Positions 51,009-61,500 of a stretch of 64,000 nt of DNA are shown in pieces. Below the pieces are notes generated by a model. That model had not been told where the DNA came from, made no database searches, and saw only the letters and a program-made list of their open reading frames with translations. Source of the stretch: Myxococcales bacterium (GTDB taxonomy: Bacteria; Myxococcota_A; Polyangia; Haliangiales; Haliangiaceae). Position 1 is the stretch's first letter. Every line of letters begins with the position of its first letter. Both the position numbers and the translations under genes were made by a program. The stretch spans positions 27,589 through 91,588 of the forward strand of contig JAQBQF010000135.1 in assembly GCA_028287115.1 (NCBI GenBank), written 5' to 3'.

Positions 51009-53426
51009 ATGACAACCCAGCTCGCTAGCTCACCGGTCACGGAGATCTGGAGCCGTCGATTTCCACGGTCGGTGATCTGTGTTGCTTCGACGGCGAACTG
51101 CGCTCTCGTTGCTGCGGCGTCGATCGATGAGTTCGCGCATCTCCTCGATGGCAACGGCAGCACGCTTTGGAGTCGTCAGCTCGATGGTGAGGTCTGGTCC
51201 TCTGCAATCGCCTTGGACGGGAGCGTTGTCGCGTTCGGGACGGCGAGTAAACGCCGGTCCCGCGGAACGTTATCCGTGTTCCGGCGTGACGGTAAGCTGC
51301 TGTGGTCGACCGAGCTCGATGCGCCGATCTGGTCTGTCGGTTTATCAGCGGATGGCGAACGCCTGATCGCGGGTACGTGGGCCAGCTCTGTCTACCTGTT
51401 CCACAGGCAGGGCTCCTCGTTCGCCCAGCGGGCTCACCGTCGATTGCCCGGGACCGGCGTCTATGGCACGGCGTTGTCCCGTGACGGTGACGTTGCGCTG
51501 GCCGGAGTCTACGGCACCGGGGTTTCCGTGCTCGACACGAACCTCGAGACGATCTTCAACCATCCAACCACTGCCGCCGCGTACCGCGCGTGTTTCTCCC
51601 CGAACGCGACGCGAGCTGCGGTCGGACTGCGCGACGGAACGGCGCTGGTGCTCGATCTGCGCGCACGTACCGCAGTGGAGACCCTCAATGTCTCGCGACG
51701 CGCCATCTGCGGAGTTGCGATCTCGAACGGCGGCATCCTGGCGCTGGGCGGCTTTGATGGTCGCGTGAACCTCATCGGAGGACCCGCGGGCAGCGTCCTG
51801 TGCTCGCTCTACACGCAAGGCGAGGTCTGGTCCGTCGCACTGTCAGATGACGCGTCTCGCTTGCTGGTCGCGTCGAGTGACGGCTCGCTGCGGCTCCTCC
51901 GCGTGCTGCCCTGCGATGTGGCTGTCGATGAGCTCGGTCAGCTCGAGGAGTCGATCGCGAGCGGACGCCACGCGCTCGTCGAGGATCTGCTTTCGCTCTA
52001 CAAGCAACTGGGCATCGTCGATTACGGGGTCAAGCGACTCCGCGAATTGGGGAGCGTGCTCGGGCGGACGAAGATGCTCGACGCGGTCGAGGAGCTGCTC
52101 TCCGACGACGTCGCGGGCAACGAGAATCATTTTCGAAGCTACTTTCTCCTCGGAAGACTGAAGGTCGAACGCGGTAACTGGAGAGGCGCCGCAAGCGACT
52201 TCGTGCGCGCGAGCCGCGAAGAAGAGCTCCGGCTGCGAGCGTTGACCGAGGCCGGCGATGCCTTCTCGCGCTGCAACATGGATGCGGCCGCTCGCTCGTG
52301 TTACCGGCGAGCCCGCGAACAGTTCCTCACCGATGACGCGAGACGAGCACTCTACGCTCTCGCGCGCGCGTACGAGGAAATCGGTAATCTGCGCGAGGCG
52401 AAGCGTCACTACGAGATCATTCTGTCCTTCGATCCGGACTTCCGCGATGTCTCGGCGCGTCTGATGGCGCTCGACCACATCGATGGAGATGAAGCGGTGC
52501 CCGACTCCGGTTTGATCGCTGCGCTGCTCGGGCCGGATGTGCCACGGATCTCCGCGATCGATGACAGCCTTCAGCCGGTCATCGCGGCACGATCTCAAGA
52601 GCTCGGCGTCACCGCGGAGGAACGAGAGAGGTTCATGGCTCTCGTCGACGCGACCCTGCTGCACAACGGTCAGGTCTCCGCGCGCCTCAGCTACGACGTC
52701 TCCGCGTACATGAAGTACGACCATTCGGTGTCCGAGGACGAGCTGAAGAAGACCCTCGAGTTCGTGAATGTCCTCGATGTGCTGAATCAATACGGGCCAT
52801 TTACGCGCAGCCTGGACATCGGGGCGGCGACGGGTCGGTATCCAACCCTGCTCGCTTCGCGTGGGATCGCCGCGGAAGGCGTCGATATCGAGCCCGAAGC
52901 GGTCGCCTACGCGAACCGGAAGCGCGGCCCGGCGGCCAATCCAATCTTTCACGTCGGTGATGGGCGCGCGTTGCAGTTCACGGATGGCAGCTACGACCTC
53001 GTCACTTGCATGATGGGAACGGCCGCACACTTCGATGGCCCGAGTCTCGTGAAGCTCCTGTCGGAGTGTTTCCGCGTGCTCCGGGATGACGGGCTCCTCG
53101 TGATTTCGACGTGGGACATCGAATGTCCACACCTCTCGTTTCTATCCCTCTACTCCGGCGATCAGAACGAGACCATGAGGCGTAACTCCCCTACGCGAGC
53201 GGCCATCGTGCAACTCGCCGAACAGGGCGGCTTCACCGTTCGCGAGGTGCGGCCGATGGTTCTTGTCCCTGATTCGATCTCGTTCGAGCTCGACGTCCAG
53301 CGCCTCGAGCCACCTGATCTTCGGCGGTTGATCGATATCGAGCTCGCTTCGCGCGCAATCTTGCCCGGCAGCCACGGCCAGATGTACATGCTCGTCGCAC
53401 AGAAGCGTGTCGCGAGCGTTCGATGA
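51009..53426 (+). CDS. Beta-propeller / TPR / SAM-methyltransferase fusion
   Basis: Over 805 aa three parts can be seen. Residues 1-300 are repeated blades of WD40/PQQ type (recurrent GEVWSSAIALDGS, APIWSVGLSADGE, GEVWSVALSDDAS, each with a nearby Trp-Ser-x-Ala/Gly). Residues about 310-480 are helical TPR-like repeats (FRSYFLLGRLKVERGNW, ALARAYEEIGNLREAKRHY). Residues about 590-800 are a class I methyltransferase with LDIGAATGRYPTLLA (near 600), an acidic VDIEPEA and VLRDDGLLVISTWD. No signal peptide is seen, so it is probably cytoplasmic. The propeller and TPR likely select a protein partner for methylation. It starts 21 bases after csaA; target and pathway are unknown. Confidence 0.75.
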   Translation: MTTQLASSPVTEIWSRRFPRSVICVASTANCALVAAASIDEFAHLLDGNGSTLWSRQLDGEVWSSAIALDGSVVAFGTASKRRSRGTLSVFRRDGKLLWSTELDAPIWSVGLSADGERLIAGTWASSVYLFHRQGSSFAQRAHRRLPGTGVYGTALSRDGDVALAGVYGTGVSVLDTNLETIFNHPTTAAAYRACFSPNATRAAVGLRDGTALVLDLRARTAVETLNVSRRAICGVAISNGGILALGGFDGRVNLIGGPAGSVLCSLYTQGEVWSVALSDDASRLLVASSDGSLRLLRVLPCDVAVDELGQLEESIASGRHALVEDLLSLYKQLGIVDYGVKRLRELGSVLGRTKMLDAVEELLSDDVAGNENHFRSYFLLGRLKVERGNWRGAASDFVRASREEELRLRALTEAGDAFSRCNMDAAARSCYRRAREQFLTDDARRALYALARAYEEIGNLREAKRHYEIILSFDPDFRDVSARLMALDHIDGDEAVPDSGLIAALLGPDVPRISAIDDSLQPVIAARSQELGVTAEERERFMALVDATLLHNGQVSARLSYDVSAYMKYDHSVSEDELKKTLEFVNVLDVLNQYGPFTRSLDIGAATGRYPTLLASRGIAAEGVDIEPEAVAYANRKRGPAANPIFHVGDGRALQFTDGSYDLVTCMMGTAAHFDGPSLVKLLSECFRVLRDDGLLVISTWDIECPHLSFLSLYSGDQNETMRRNSPTRAAIVQLAEQGGFTVREVRPMVLVPDSISFELDVQRLEPPDLRRLIDIELASRAILPGSHGQMYMLVAQKRVASVR

Positions 53427-53560
53427 CGCGCGCGCAAGACGAATCGGGCAACTTCCCACGCCCGAAGCGACGCACATCACGGGAGATCCGGGCCGAGTAG
53501 GCGCGCTTTCTCGTCAGAATCGTACGACGATGCCCCGTATGTTATTCTTCGGTTAGACGC

Positions 53561-55147
53561 ATGTCAGCGGGACGTCCAACGGGCGCAGGGGGCCCTTCCG
53601 ACGAGCCGGACCCAACGCTCGATGCGGATGAGGACACCGTGTTGTCGTCGGCACTCGTCATGGACGACGAGGAGCCGGAGCGGAGCGCCCGATCGCACGA
53701 GCCACGCCCGCAGACCGATCTCGATGGCGCGACCACGCTGGGCCATCCCGGAAGCTCGAGTATCCCCAAACGGCTCACACCGGCCGATGTGGCGCCCGAG
53801 CTCCGCCAAGAGCTGAAGCTGACGCGCAAGGCTTCCGGTGGCTTCGATGTTCATGATCCCAGCGCTGGACGAACCTTCACGCTGAACGACTTCGAGGTCT
53901 CGCTCGCACGGATGTTGAACGGCCGGCGCCAGATCTCCGAGATTCTCGACGCAGGCGGCCGCCTCGGGATCCCGGTCAACCTCGAGAGCCTCGAGAAGTT
54001 CATCCAGCAGCTCGAGGAGTACGGATTCCTACGTACATCACAAGCAGCAGCTTCGATCCCCGCGCCCGAGACCAAGACGTGGGCGTCGCGCGGACAGTGG
54101 GAGAGCAGTGTTCGCAGCTTGTTTCAGAGCGGCATTCGCTTCTTGCGCATGGGCAAGCATGTCGAAGCCGCGGGCTACTTCGAAGCGTTGCTCCAGGAAG
54201 ATCCGGACAACATCGAAGCGCGCGAGCTGCTCGCGATGGCTCAGCAAGCAAGCACGGTGCAAGCGCCCCCGCAGTCGCCTCCGCCGCAGCAGCTAGCTCC
54301 AGCGTGGACGCCTCCGCCGCAACAACCTCAGGCATGGGCGCCACAAGCACCGATCGCGCCTGCGTGGCAGCAGCAACCGCAGATGCAGCAGTGGCCGCCG
54401 CCGGTCGCGCCCGCGTGGCTGCCTCCGGCCCACGTCGCTTCGCCACCGGTGGCTTCGCGCGCGCAACGCTTTCGTCGGCCCGCGCAGATCGGTGCCGCGG
54501 CACTGGTCGTGATCGTGATCGGCGCGTTTGTGTTGTCTCGCGGCTCGAGCTCCACGGCGCAGCCGGAGACCGGATCCGGGCATCCGCTCGTGGTTGCCGC
54601 AAAGCCCGAGCCGACGAAGCCGGAGCCGACGAAGCCGGAGCCGATCAAACCAGAGCCGATCAAACCAGAGCCGATCAAACCGGATCCGATCAAACCGGAT
54701 CCGATCAAACCAGACCCAACAACAGCAGATCCGGCGACGCCAGAGCCGACCAAGCCAGAGCCGACCAAGCCAGAGCCGGCCAAGCCAGAGCCGGCACAAG
54801 CGACCGCCGCCACGTCTCGCATCGAGGCGCCCGGCGCAGGCCAGGTCACGTCGTTCCTTCGCGCTACGCGGAAAGTTCGCAAGGGCGATAAGCTGTTCCA
54901 GATCGTTCGCGTCACGAGCGACGCGGCGAAGACCAAAGAGCTCACGGCCAAGGTCGCCGATCTCGAGAAGCTCGCGAAGCAGGATGCGATGTACGAACCG
55001 TTCCTCGCCAGCGCGCGCACGGAGCTCGCGAGCGTACGCAAGGTGGTCACGACCATCGTCAAGGCACCGCGCGCCGGCAGCGCAGAGCCTCGCGTGAAGC
55101 AGGGCGCTGTCGTTCACGCCGGTCAGCTGCTCGCCGAGATCCAATAA
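53561..55147 (+). CDS. PqqD-like / TPR / transmembrane / lipoyl-like protein with Lys-Pro repeats
   Basis: Order over 528 aa: acidic N-terminus (1-70); a PqqD-like winged-helix segment (about 90-165, with FEVSLARMLNGRRQISEIL and LEEYGFL); a short TPR-like helix pair (about 175-225, MGKHVEAAGYFEALLQEDPD); a Pro/Gln-rich linker (230-300); one transmembrane helix (about 309-327, IGAAALVVIVIGAFVL); a repeat of KPEP/KPDP units (348-412); and a C-terminal segment like a split biotinyl/lipoyl domain (about 418-528, APGAGQVTSFL ... VKQGAVVHAGQLLAEI). The last resembles adaptor proteins of the HlyD type. The helix orients the lipoyl-like part to the periplasm, with the Pro repeat as a rigid spacer. 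Function is unknown; a membrane adaptor or envelope-spanning role is inferred. Confidence 0.65.
   Translation: MSAGRPTGAGGPSDEPDPTLDADEDTVLSSALVMDDEEPERSARSHEPRPQTDLDGATTLGHPGSSSIPKRLTPADVAPELRQELKLTRKASGGFDVHDPSAGRTFTLNDFEVSLARMLNGRRQISEILDAGGRLGIPVNLESLEKFIQQLEEYGFLRTSQAAASIPAPETKTWASRGQWESSVRSLFQSGIRFLRMGKHVEAAGYFEALLQEDPDNIEARELLAMAQQASTVQAPPQSPPPQQLAPAWTPPPQQPQAWAPQAPIAPAWQQQPQMQQWPPPVAPAWLPPAHVASPPVASRAQRFRRPAQIGAAALVVIVIGAFVLSRGSSSTAQPETGSGHPLVVAAKPEPTKPEPTKPEPIKPEPIKPEPIKPDPIKPDPIKPDPTTADPATPEPTKPEPTKPEPAKPEPAQATAATSRIEAPGAGQVTSFLRATRKVRKGDKLFQIVRVTSDAAKTKELTAKVADLEKLAKQDAMYEPFLASARTELASVRKVVTTIVKAPRAGSAEPRVKQGAVVHAGQLLAEIQ
54602..54796 (+). repeat. Tandem 15-base coding repeat (Lys-Pro-Glu/Asp-Pro-x)
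   Basis: About thirteen 15-base units encode five-residue repeats such as KPEPT, KPEPI and KPDPI. Near-identical neighbours show recent slippage expansion. Similar charged Pro-rich spacers occur in TonB-like envelope proteins. Confidence 0.8.
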
Positions 55148-55274
55148 CGATCGAGCTTCGCTAGCTGCAACCGACTGAGTGCAACCACGAGGTTGCGATC
55201 GATTCGCCTACAACACGTCTTGCGATCGTCGCTTCGTGTTGCGCTTCGCAGGCGCGCGCCCGTACTGTGCAACG

Positions 55275-56954
55275 GTGACGACGCTTGTCGATGCGGTGGT
55301 GGAGACGTTAAAGGCCGAAGGGACCGACACGGTCTTTGGAATCTGTGGTGGCTACTTCTTCTGGCTGTTACAAGCGTTCGAACGCGCCGGCATTCGCAAC
55401 CTGCCGAGCCGCCACGAAGGAGCAGCGGCGTTCTCCGCGGCAGCGTACGCGCAAGCGAGCGGCCGGATCGGCGTCGTGCTCGGCCAAGGCCCAGGCGCGA
55501 CGAACACGTTGACCGGTGTCGCGAGCGCGTATTGCGATTCGACGCCGCTCCTCGTGTTCGCGTCGCAGGCGCCTCAAGAGTCCTACGCGGCGGACGCGCA
55601 TCAAGAAGCGACCGGCTCGAATCACGGCGTCGATCAATTGCCTCTGTTCAAAGCCGTCACGCGCGCGACGCTGCGTCCACCGACACCGACGAGTGCGCTG
55701 CGGAGCCTGCGGAGAGCGCTGGCGGTCGCGAACGCGGAGCGCGGCCCCGTGATGCTCGAGATCGCGGCCAACTTGTTCAAGCAAGAGATCGTGTGGGAGT
55801 CGCTCGAGCCCGCGCAATATCGAGCAGATCCTCGCCGCGTCGATGTTGCTGGGATCGAGGAAGCCGCGCGACTGATCGCCCGCGCAGAAAATCCGGTCCT
55901 CGTGATCGGAAACCGTGCGACGCACCGCGGCCTCTCGGCCGATATCCAAGAGCTCTGCGAGCTCGGTCGGCTGCCGCTCGTCACGACCGACTTCGCCAAG
56001 GGCATCATCGCCGAGGATCACCCGCTCAGCGTCGGCATCGTCGGCCTGTCAGGTCACCCCGGGACGCTCGCGTATCTCGAATCGGCGGATCTGGTGATCT
56101 CGATCGGAGCGAGGCTCGATTCCAAGACGACGCTCAACTATCGGAGCTCGCTGTTCAAGAACCTGATCCAGATCGACGAGATCGCATCTGACATCGGCCG
56201 AAATTTTCCGCTCGAGCTCGGGATCCTCGGTGACATCCCGGCATCGATCCGAGCGCTTCGCGACGCGCTACGTACCGCGCAGATTCGCCGGCCCGCCTCC
56301 GAACGCGTCGAGAAGATCCGGCGGCAGCACCGCACGTACAACGAGCCGATTGCCACCGAAGACCACGGCGATGGGCTCCGCGCACCGCGCGCGCTCCACG
56401 TGCTGCGCCAACATCTCCCGCGTGAAGCGCTGATCTGCGGCGATAGCGGCCTCAACTTGCAGTACCTGAAGCGCTTCTTCCCGGTGCTATCACCCGACAG
56501 CTTCTTTTGCTTCTATGGATTTGCGGCGATGGGATCCGGCCTCCCGATCGCGATTGGCGTTCAAGCAGCGCGACCCAAGGACGTGGTCGTGCTCGTGATC
56601 GGCGATGGTGGCTTTCTCGTCCACGCGGGCGAGCTGCAAGTGATGGCCGAGTACGGGCTGCCGATCGTCTGCGTCGTCTTGAACAACGCCGGCTACGGAC
56701 AAGTGGCGAAGTACATGGACCGCTACATCGGCTCGACGTACGGCTGCCCGATCAAAGAGATCGACGCCGCCAAGATCGCCGAAGCCTTCGGCTGCGACGG
56801 CTACCGAGCGCGTAGCTCGAGCGAGCTCGCCGCCGCCGTCGAGGCAGCCGTCTCGAAGCGACGTCCCGCCGTGATCGACGTCAAGATCGTCGGCGAGAAC
56901 CTCGACGACTTGCAGCTCCCCGGCGTCGCCGAGTTCATGGCCGCGCGGCTGTAG
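55275..56954 (+). CDS. Thiamine diphosphate-dependent enzyme (acetolactate synthase/decarboxylase family)
   Basis: At 559 aa it has the three domains of the ThDP family: an N-terminal pyrimidine-binding part with the activating Glu in LPSRHEGAAAFSA, a central domain, and a C-terminal diphosphate-binding part with GDGGF...LNNAGYG (about 455-480). Members include acetolactate synthase, benzoylformate decarboxylase and oxalyl-CoA decarboxylase; the exact reaction cannot be told. GTG 55275 is chosen because the conserved N-terminus (TLVDAVVETLKAEGTDTVFG) starts there; an upstream extension has no family match. It converges on a MATE gene with four bases between the stops. A link with the hydroxyacid dehydrogenase at 61.9 kb, as in mandelate pathways, is possible but not supported by adjacency. 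Confidence 0.8.
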   Translation: MTTLVDAVVETLKAEGTDTVFGICGGYFFWLLQAFERAGIRNLPSRHEGAAAFSAAAYAQASGRIGVVLGQGPGATNTLTGVASAYCDSTPLLVFASQAPQESYAADAHQEATGSNHGVDQLPLFKAVTRATLRPPTPTSALRSLRRALAVANAERGPVMLEIAANLFKQEIVWESLEPAQYRADPRRVDVAGIEEAARLIARAENPVLVIGNRATHRGLSADIQELCELGRLPLVTTDFAKGIIAEDHPLSVGIVGLSGHPGTLAYLESADLVISIGARLDSKTTLNYRSSLFKNLIQIDEIASDIGRNFPLELGILGDIPASIRALRDALRTAQIRRPASERVEKIRRQHRTYNEPIATEDHGDGLRAPRALHVLRQHLPREALICGDSGLNLQYLKRFFPVLSPDSFFCFYGFAAMGSGLPIAIGVQAARPKDVVVLVIGDGGFLVHAGELQVMAEYGLPIVCVVLNNAGYGQVAKYMDRYIGSTYGCPIKEIDAAKIAEAFGCDGYRARSSSELAAAVEAAVSKRRPAVIDVKIVGENLDDLQLPGVAEFMAARL

Positions 56955-56958
56955 CGCG

Positions 56959-58329
56959 CTAGCTCGCGACCGTGACGCCGGTGACGGCCCAGCGCCCGCG
57001 CCGATACGCGATGAACGCGATCGGTAACTGGACGACTAAGGCCGCCGGCCAGCTGAGCCACACGCCGACCGCACCGAGGTTCGTGCCGAGCGCCAAGACC
57101 GCCGCGAGCGTCAACCGCAAGCCTAGATTCGCCAGCAAGTTGATCTTCATCACGGTGCGCGTCGCGCCCGCGCCCGACAGCAGTCCCTCGAACACGAGCA
57201 TCAGCCCCTGCAGGACGATCGAGAGCGCGATCAGGTGCAGCCAGCTCACCGTGTACCCCTCGAGGACCGAGCCCGGATCGACGTCGTAGGCGGCGGCGAT
57301 CCAGTACGAGGTCGCGTAGGTAGCCAATGCGATCGGCACCATGATCGCGGTCACCGCAACCAGCGACAGTCGCAGGAGGTGTCGCGCGTGGTCGACCGAT
57401 CCCGCGCCGAGCGCCTTTCCGACCAGAGCCCCCGTCGCCATCGAGACGCCGAACGCAGGAACCAGGAGCAACCCCGCGACGCGCGCGCCGATCGTGTGCG
57501 CCGCCACGGACGTCTGGTCGACGCGCGCGAGGATCCAAAAGAATGCGGTCATCGACCCGAAGAACGTCAATTGCTCGACGAGATTCGGCAACCCGACGCG
57601 AAGAATCTCGCCGACGATCGGACGATCGATCGCGACCCCGCGTAACCGCACGATCAGACCGCCCACGCCTCGTGCCCGGATCGCGACGAGCATCACGAGC
57701 AAGCTCGCGACTCTCGAGATCGCGGTCGCGAGCCCGGCGCCCACGATTCCCATTTCGGGCAGCCCGAAATGACCAAACACCAACGCGTAGGCGAGGACCG
57801 CGTTGAGGAGATTACTCGCGATGCCGCACAGGAAAGGCAGTCGCGCGTTCCCGACGCTGCGCAGCGCGGGCGCCAGGCAGCCATCGGCAACGTACGACGC
57901 GGGAAACGCGATCATCAGCATCTTCAGATAACTGGCGCCCTGGGTCGCGACCTCTGGCGATGCGCCAAGCAATCGAAACAGGTGATCGCCCATCAGGGCG
58001 CCGAACACGGCCACGACAGCCCCGGCGAGAAACGCGATCTGCGCGGACTGTGCGACCACGCGGTTGACTCGATCCGTGTCCCCGGCGCCGTGTGCGCGCG
58101 ATGCGAGGGCCACGGTTCCGACGTCGAACACCGCGGCAGGAACATCGAGGATGAACCAGATCTGGACGCCGAACCCGAGGGCAGTCAGCGAGCGGCCGTT
58201 ATCAGGAATATGTCCGCACACGATGCCATCGACGATGAGCATCGCGATGCCGGTGAACATGCTGCCCATGATCGGCAGCGCTAACCCGATAACCTGCCCC
58301 AGGCGAGGCCGCGATTCGGAAGGCGCCAT
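56959..58329 (-). CDS. MATE family exporter (2)
   Basis: The 456-residue protein has the twelve-helix, two-half structure of MATE transporters (for example VIGLALPIMGSMFTGIAML at the start and LLLVPAFGVSMATGALVG in the middle). It is distinct from the 24.6 kb copy. ATG 58329 is used; a GTG directly before it is possible. It is divergent from the DUF5916 gene across 219 bases and not near the NRPS genes, so a general drug or toxin exporter is likely, though the NRPS product cannot be excluded as a substrate. Confidence 0.85.
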   Translation of the reverse strand: MAPSESRPRLGQVIGLALPIMGSMFTGIAMLIVDGIVCGHIPDNGRSLTALGFGVQIWFILDVPAAVFDVGTVALASRAHGAGDTDRVNRVVAQSAQIAFLAGAVVAVFGALMGDHLFRLLGASPEVATQGASYLKMLMIAFPASYVADGCLAPALRSVGNARLPFLCGIASNLLNAVLAYALVFGHFGLPEMGIVGAGLATAISRVASLLVMLVAIRARGVGGLIVRLRGVAIDRPIVGEILRVGLPNLVEQLTFFGSMTAFFWILARVDQTSVAAHTIGARVAGLLLVPAFGVSMATGALVGKALGAGSVDHARHLLRLSLVAVTAIMVPIALATYATSYWIAAAYDVDPGSVLEGYTVSWLHLIALSIVLQGLMLVFEGLLSGAGATRTVMKINLLANLGLRLTLAAVLALGTNLGAVGVWLSWPAALVVQLPIAFIAYRRGRWAVTGVTVAS

Positions 58330-58512
58330 CACTCAAACCTGATCCCGGATGACAGGCCAACGACCAATAAGGATGTGTTCGGGGTCATGAGCGAATCAGC
58401 CAAGCATACTCTTCGTAGCGTCGGCGTCGGGTCATTGCTCGAAGAACGAGCGTCGGCGACGAACAGCGCCGGCGTGCGCTGCATCTTCGTCGGAACGGTC
58501 ACACGGCCAAGA

Positions 58513-58542
58513 TTGACAACGTTCTCGCGCGCGGCGCACAAT
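58513..58542 (+). promoter_or_regulatory. Candidate promoter giving a leaderless GTG start
   Basis: TTGACA (58513-58518) is a perfect -35 box; CACAAT (58537-58542) follows at 18 bases. Transcription would begin about 58549, exactly at the GTG start of the next gene, where no ribosome site is seen. Confidence 0.35.
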
Positions 58543-58548
58543 TGCAGG

Positions 58549-61500
58549 GTGATTCGTCTGAGGGGGTCCCGTGTACACCTTCTCGGTGTCGCCCTGGTCA
58601 TCGCCGCGTCGAGCGTCGCGCTCGCGCAACCGACCGCGCCGCACAAGCCCGATATCGCGAACCAGGTCGTGTTCGTCGGCCTGCTGCCGCTCAAGAAGCC
58701 CAACGGAACGGGTGACCTGATCGGCCTCAAGGAAGCGCAAAGCATCCGCGTCGTCGTCGAGCACGCGCTGTCGACCATCTCGCGCCAGCCGGTGTTTGGT
58801 CACGATGCGCTGTCGGGACTCCTCACCAACGGGTACCTGCCGCGTTGGTTCGACTGTCGCAGCGACGTGAGCTGCATCAGTCGCGTCCTCGCACCCGTCC
58901 GCAACGCGGGATTTCGCCTTGCGGTCACCGGCGACTACTTCATCAAGGATGGCAACTACCACTTTCGGTTGGTCGCGTTCTCGGTCACCGACGGCAAGGT
59001 CGCCAAGGAGGCCCAGTTCGAGCTCGCGGCCGCCGACGTCAAGGACGAGAAGCGCTGGCTCGACAGCGTCGCGCCGCTGCGCCTCAGCCGCGTTGGCCGC
59101 GTCAAGATCGCGAGCAACCTGGGCGACGTGACGTGCACGATCGACGGCGAGGCATGCAAGTTCGATCCAGACGGCCAGACGATCACCACGATCGCGGGAG
59201 AGCACACGATCGAGCTCAGCAAAGAGAACTATCAGCCCGAGAAGATCGTCGTCAGCGTCGAGACCGGAAGCGATCAAGAGGTCGCGGTCGCGCTCAAACC
59301 CGCACCGACGACGGTCGAGACGCCGGGTCCGAACGGTGGTCCCAAGGTCGTCCCCACGAGCGGAGCGCGGCGCGCGCCGACCCTGACCGCCGTCCGCACC
59401 GATAAACCGATCGAGATCGACGGTCACCTCGATGATCCCGCGTGGCAGAAAGCCTGGCTCGAGACGAACTTCACGCAGAACTTCCCCGACGAGGCGAAGT
59501 CACCGACCGAACGCACCGAGCTTCGCGTCCTGTACGACGACGAGGCGGTCTATGTCGGCATTCGCTGTTACGACTCGTTGTCCGACAAGATCGTCGCTCG
59601 CCTGACGCGCCGAGACCGAGACATCGAAGCGGACAAGGTCACCGTCGACATCAGCTCGAAGAACGATCGCGCGAGTGCGTTCCACTTCCAGGTCAACGCT
59701 GCCAACGTGCAGCTCGACGGCACGCGGTTCAACGACACCGATTCGTCGACGGACTGGGACGGCGTCTGGTACTCGAGCACGTCACGCGACGACAAGGGCT
59801 GGATCGCCGAGATCAAGATCCCGCTCGGCGCACTGCGCTACAACGGCGACACGACCTCGTTCGGTTTTCAGGTGCGCCGCTATCTGCAGCGCCGCCAGGA
59901 GGTCGACGAATGGGCGTACGTCCCGCGCGATGCGCAAGGCGAAGTCTCGTATTACGGAACGCTCGAGGACATCACCGGCCTCAACGCGAAGCGCCTGTTT
60001 CAGATCTCACCGTACGACTCGCGGCGGGCGACGTTTCGCACCCAGCAGGGTTCTCTCGACAAGACGCTGTACGGCGGCAACATCGGCGCCGACATCAAGG
60101 TCGGGATCACCCCGGCGTTGACGCTCGACGCGACCGTCAACCCCGATTTCGGCACGGTCGAGGTCGATCAGGTCGTCCTCAATCTCTCGACGGTAGAGAC
60201 GTACTTTCCGGAGAAGCGCCCGTTCTTCATCGAAGGCGCCGACCTGTTCACGACGCCGATCCAGCTGTTCTATAGCCGGCGCGTCGGCCGCTCGCCGCCG
60301 AGCACGTTCGTCGCGGGCGACGCGATCGAACCTCCGCCCGACGGCCAGATCTTGGCGGCAGGCAAGCTGACCGGATTCTTTGGCAACCGGTTGTCGATCG
60401 GCGTCATCGATGCGCTGACTCCGCGCGAGAACACGGTGATCACGCGCATGCCCGGTGCCGCACCCGAGAGCTTGCTCGTCGATCCGTTGACCAACTTTGG
60501 GTTGCTGCGGCTCCGTCAGGAATTCGGCGTCAACTCCTCCGTCGGCTTCATGGCGACCACCGTCAACCATCAAGAACCCGCGGATGCGGCGGCACCGATG
60601 ACGGGAGATGCCTGCCCGCGCCCGCATCGCGGCCTGGTCGGAAAGGCGCTGCCGGTCAACGGTCGCTGCACCAGTGACGCTTACACGGGCGGCGTCGACA
60701 CCGTGCTGCGCACCGACGATGGGAAGTGGGGCGCATCAGGCCAGATCGTCGGCTCGGTCCTCGAGAAAGGGCCCGCGCGACGCGTCCCCGATGGCACCGT
60801 GATCAATCCGGGCGATCCTGGCTACGCCTTCACGAGTGACGCCGGCAAGTACGGTGGAGAGCACTGGCTGTTCCACGTCCACTACTCGTACATGACCCCG
60901 AAGCTCGAGATCAACGACGCGGGCTTCAACGGAACTGCGAATGAACAGATCCTCCAGTCGTACGTGACACTCCGCTCGACGAAGAAGGTCATGGGGCTGC
61001 TCGGTGCGTCGCTGACGCTCCAGGCGAACTACATGCACTACGCCGACACCAATGCCCCCGAGGCGCGCGGTGTGTTCCTCAACTTCTCGGGCACGCTCCC
61101 CAACTTTTGGACCATCAATGCGCGAGCGGGCTCGTACCTGGCGCACTACGACAACCGCGAAGCCCGCGACGGCGCACTCCTCGAGGGCCCCGGCGCGGTC
61201 AACTACCTCGCCACGCTGACCGCGAAGACCGATCCTCGGAAATCGGTGATCGTTTCGGCGACCTCGTACCTCAACCGCACGACGCGCGGCATCTCGACGT
61301 CCGGCAACATCACGGTCAACATGCGCCCCCTGTCGTTCATCGAGGTCGATCTGATCTCCGACGCGTCATGGTCGTACGGCGATCCGCGCTGGGTCGATAC
61401 CGAGACGAACGCGGACATGTCACGCACGTACTACTTCGAGGATCTCGACTCGCGCAGCTTCGACGTGCTCCTGCGCGGGACCTGGACGTTCTCGCCCCGC

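Noticed and set aside
54602..54796. Regular repeats as a CRISPR array
   Set aside because: Units are 15 bases, contiguous without spacers and in frame as a Lys-Pro protein repeat.
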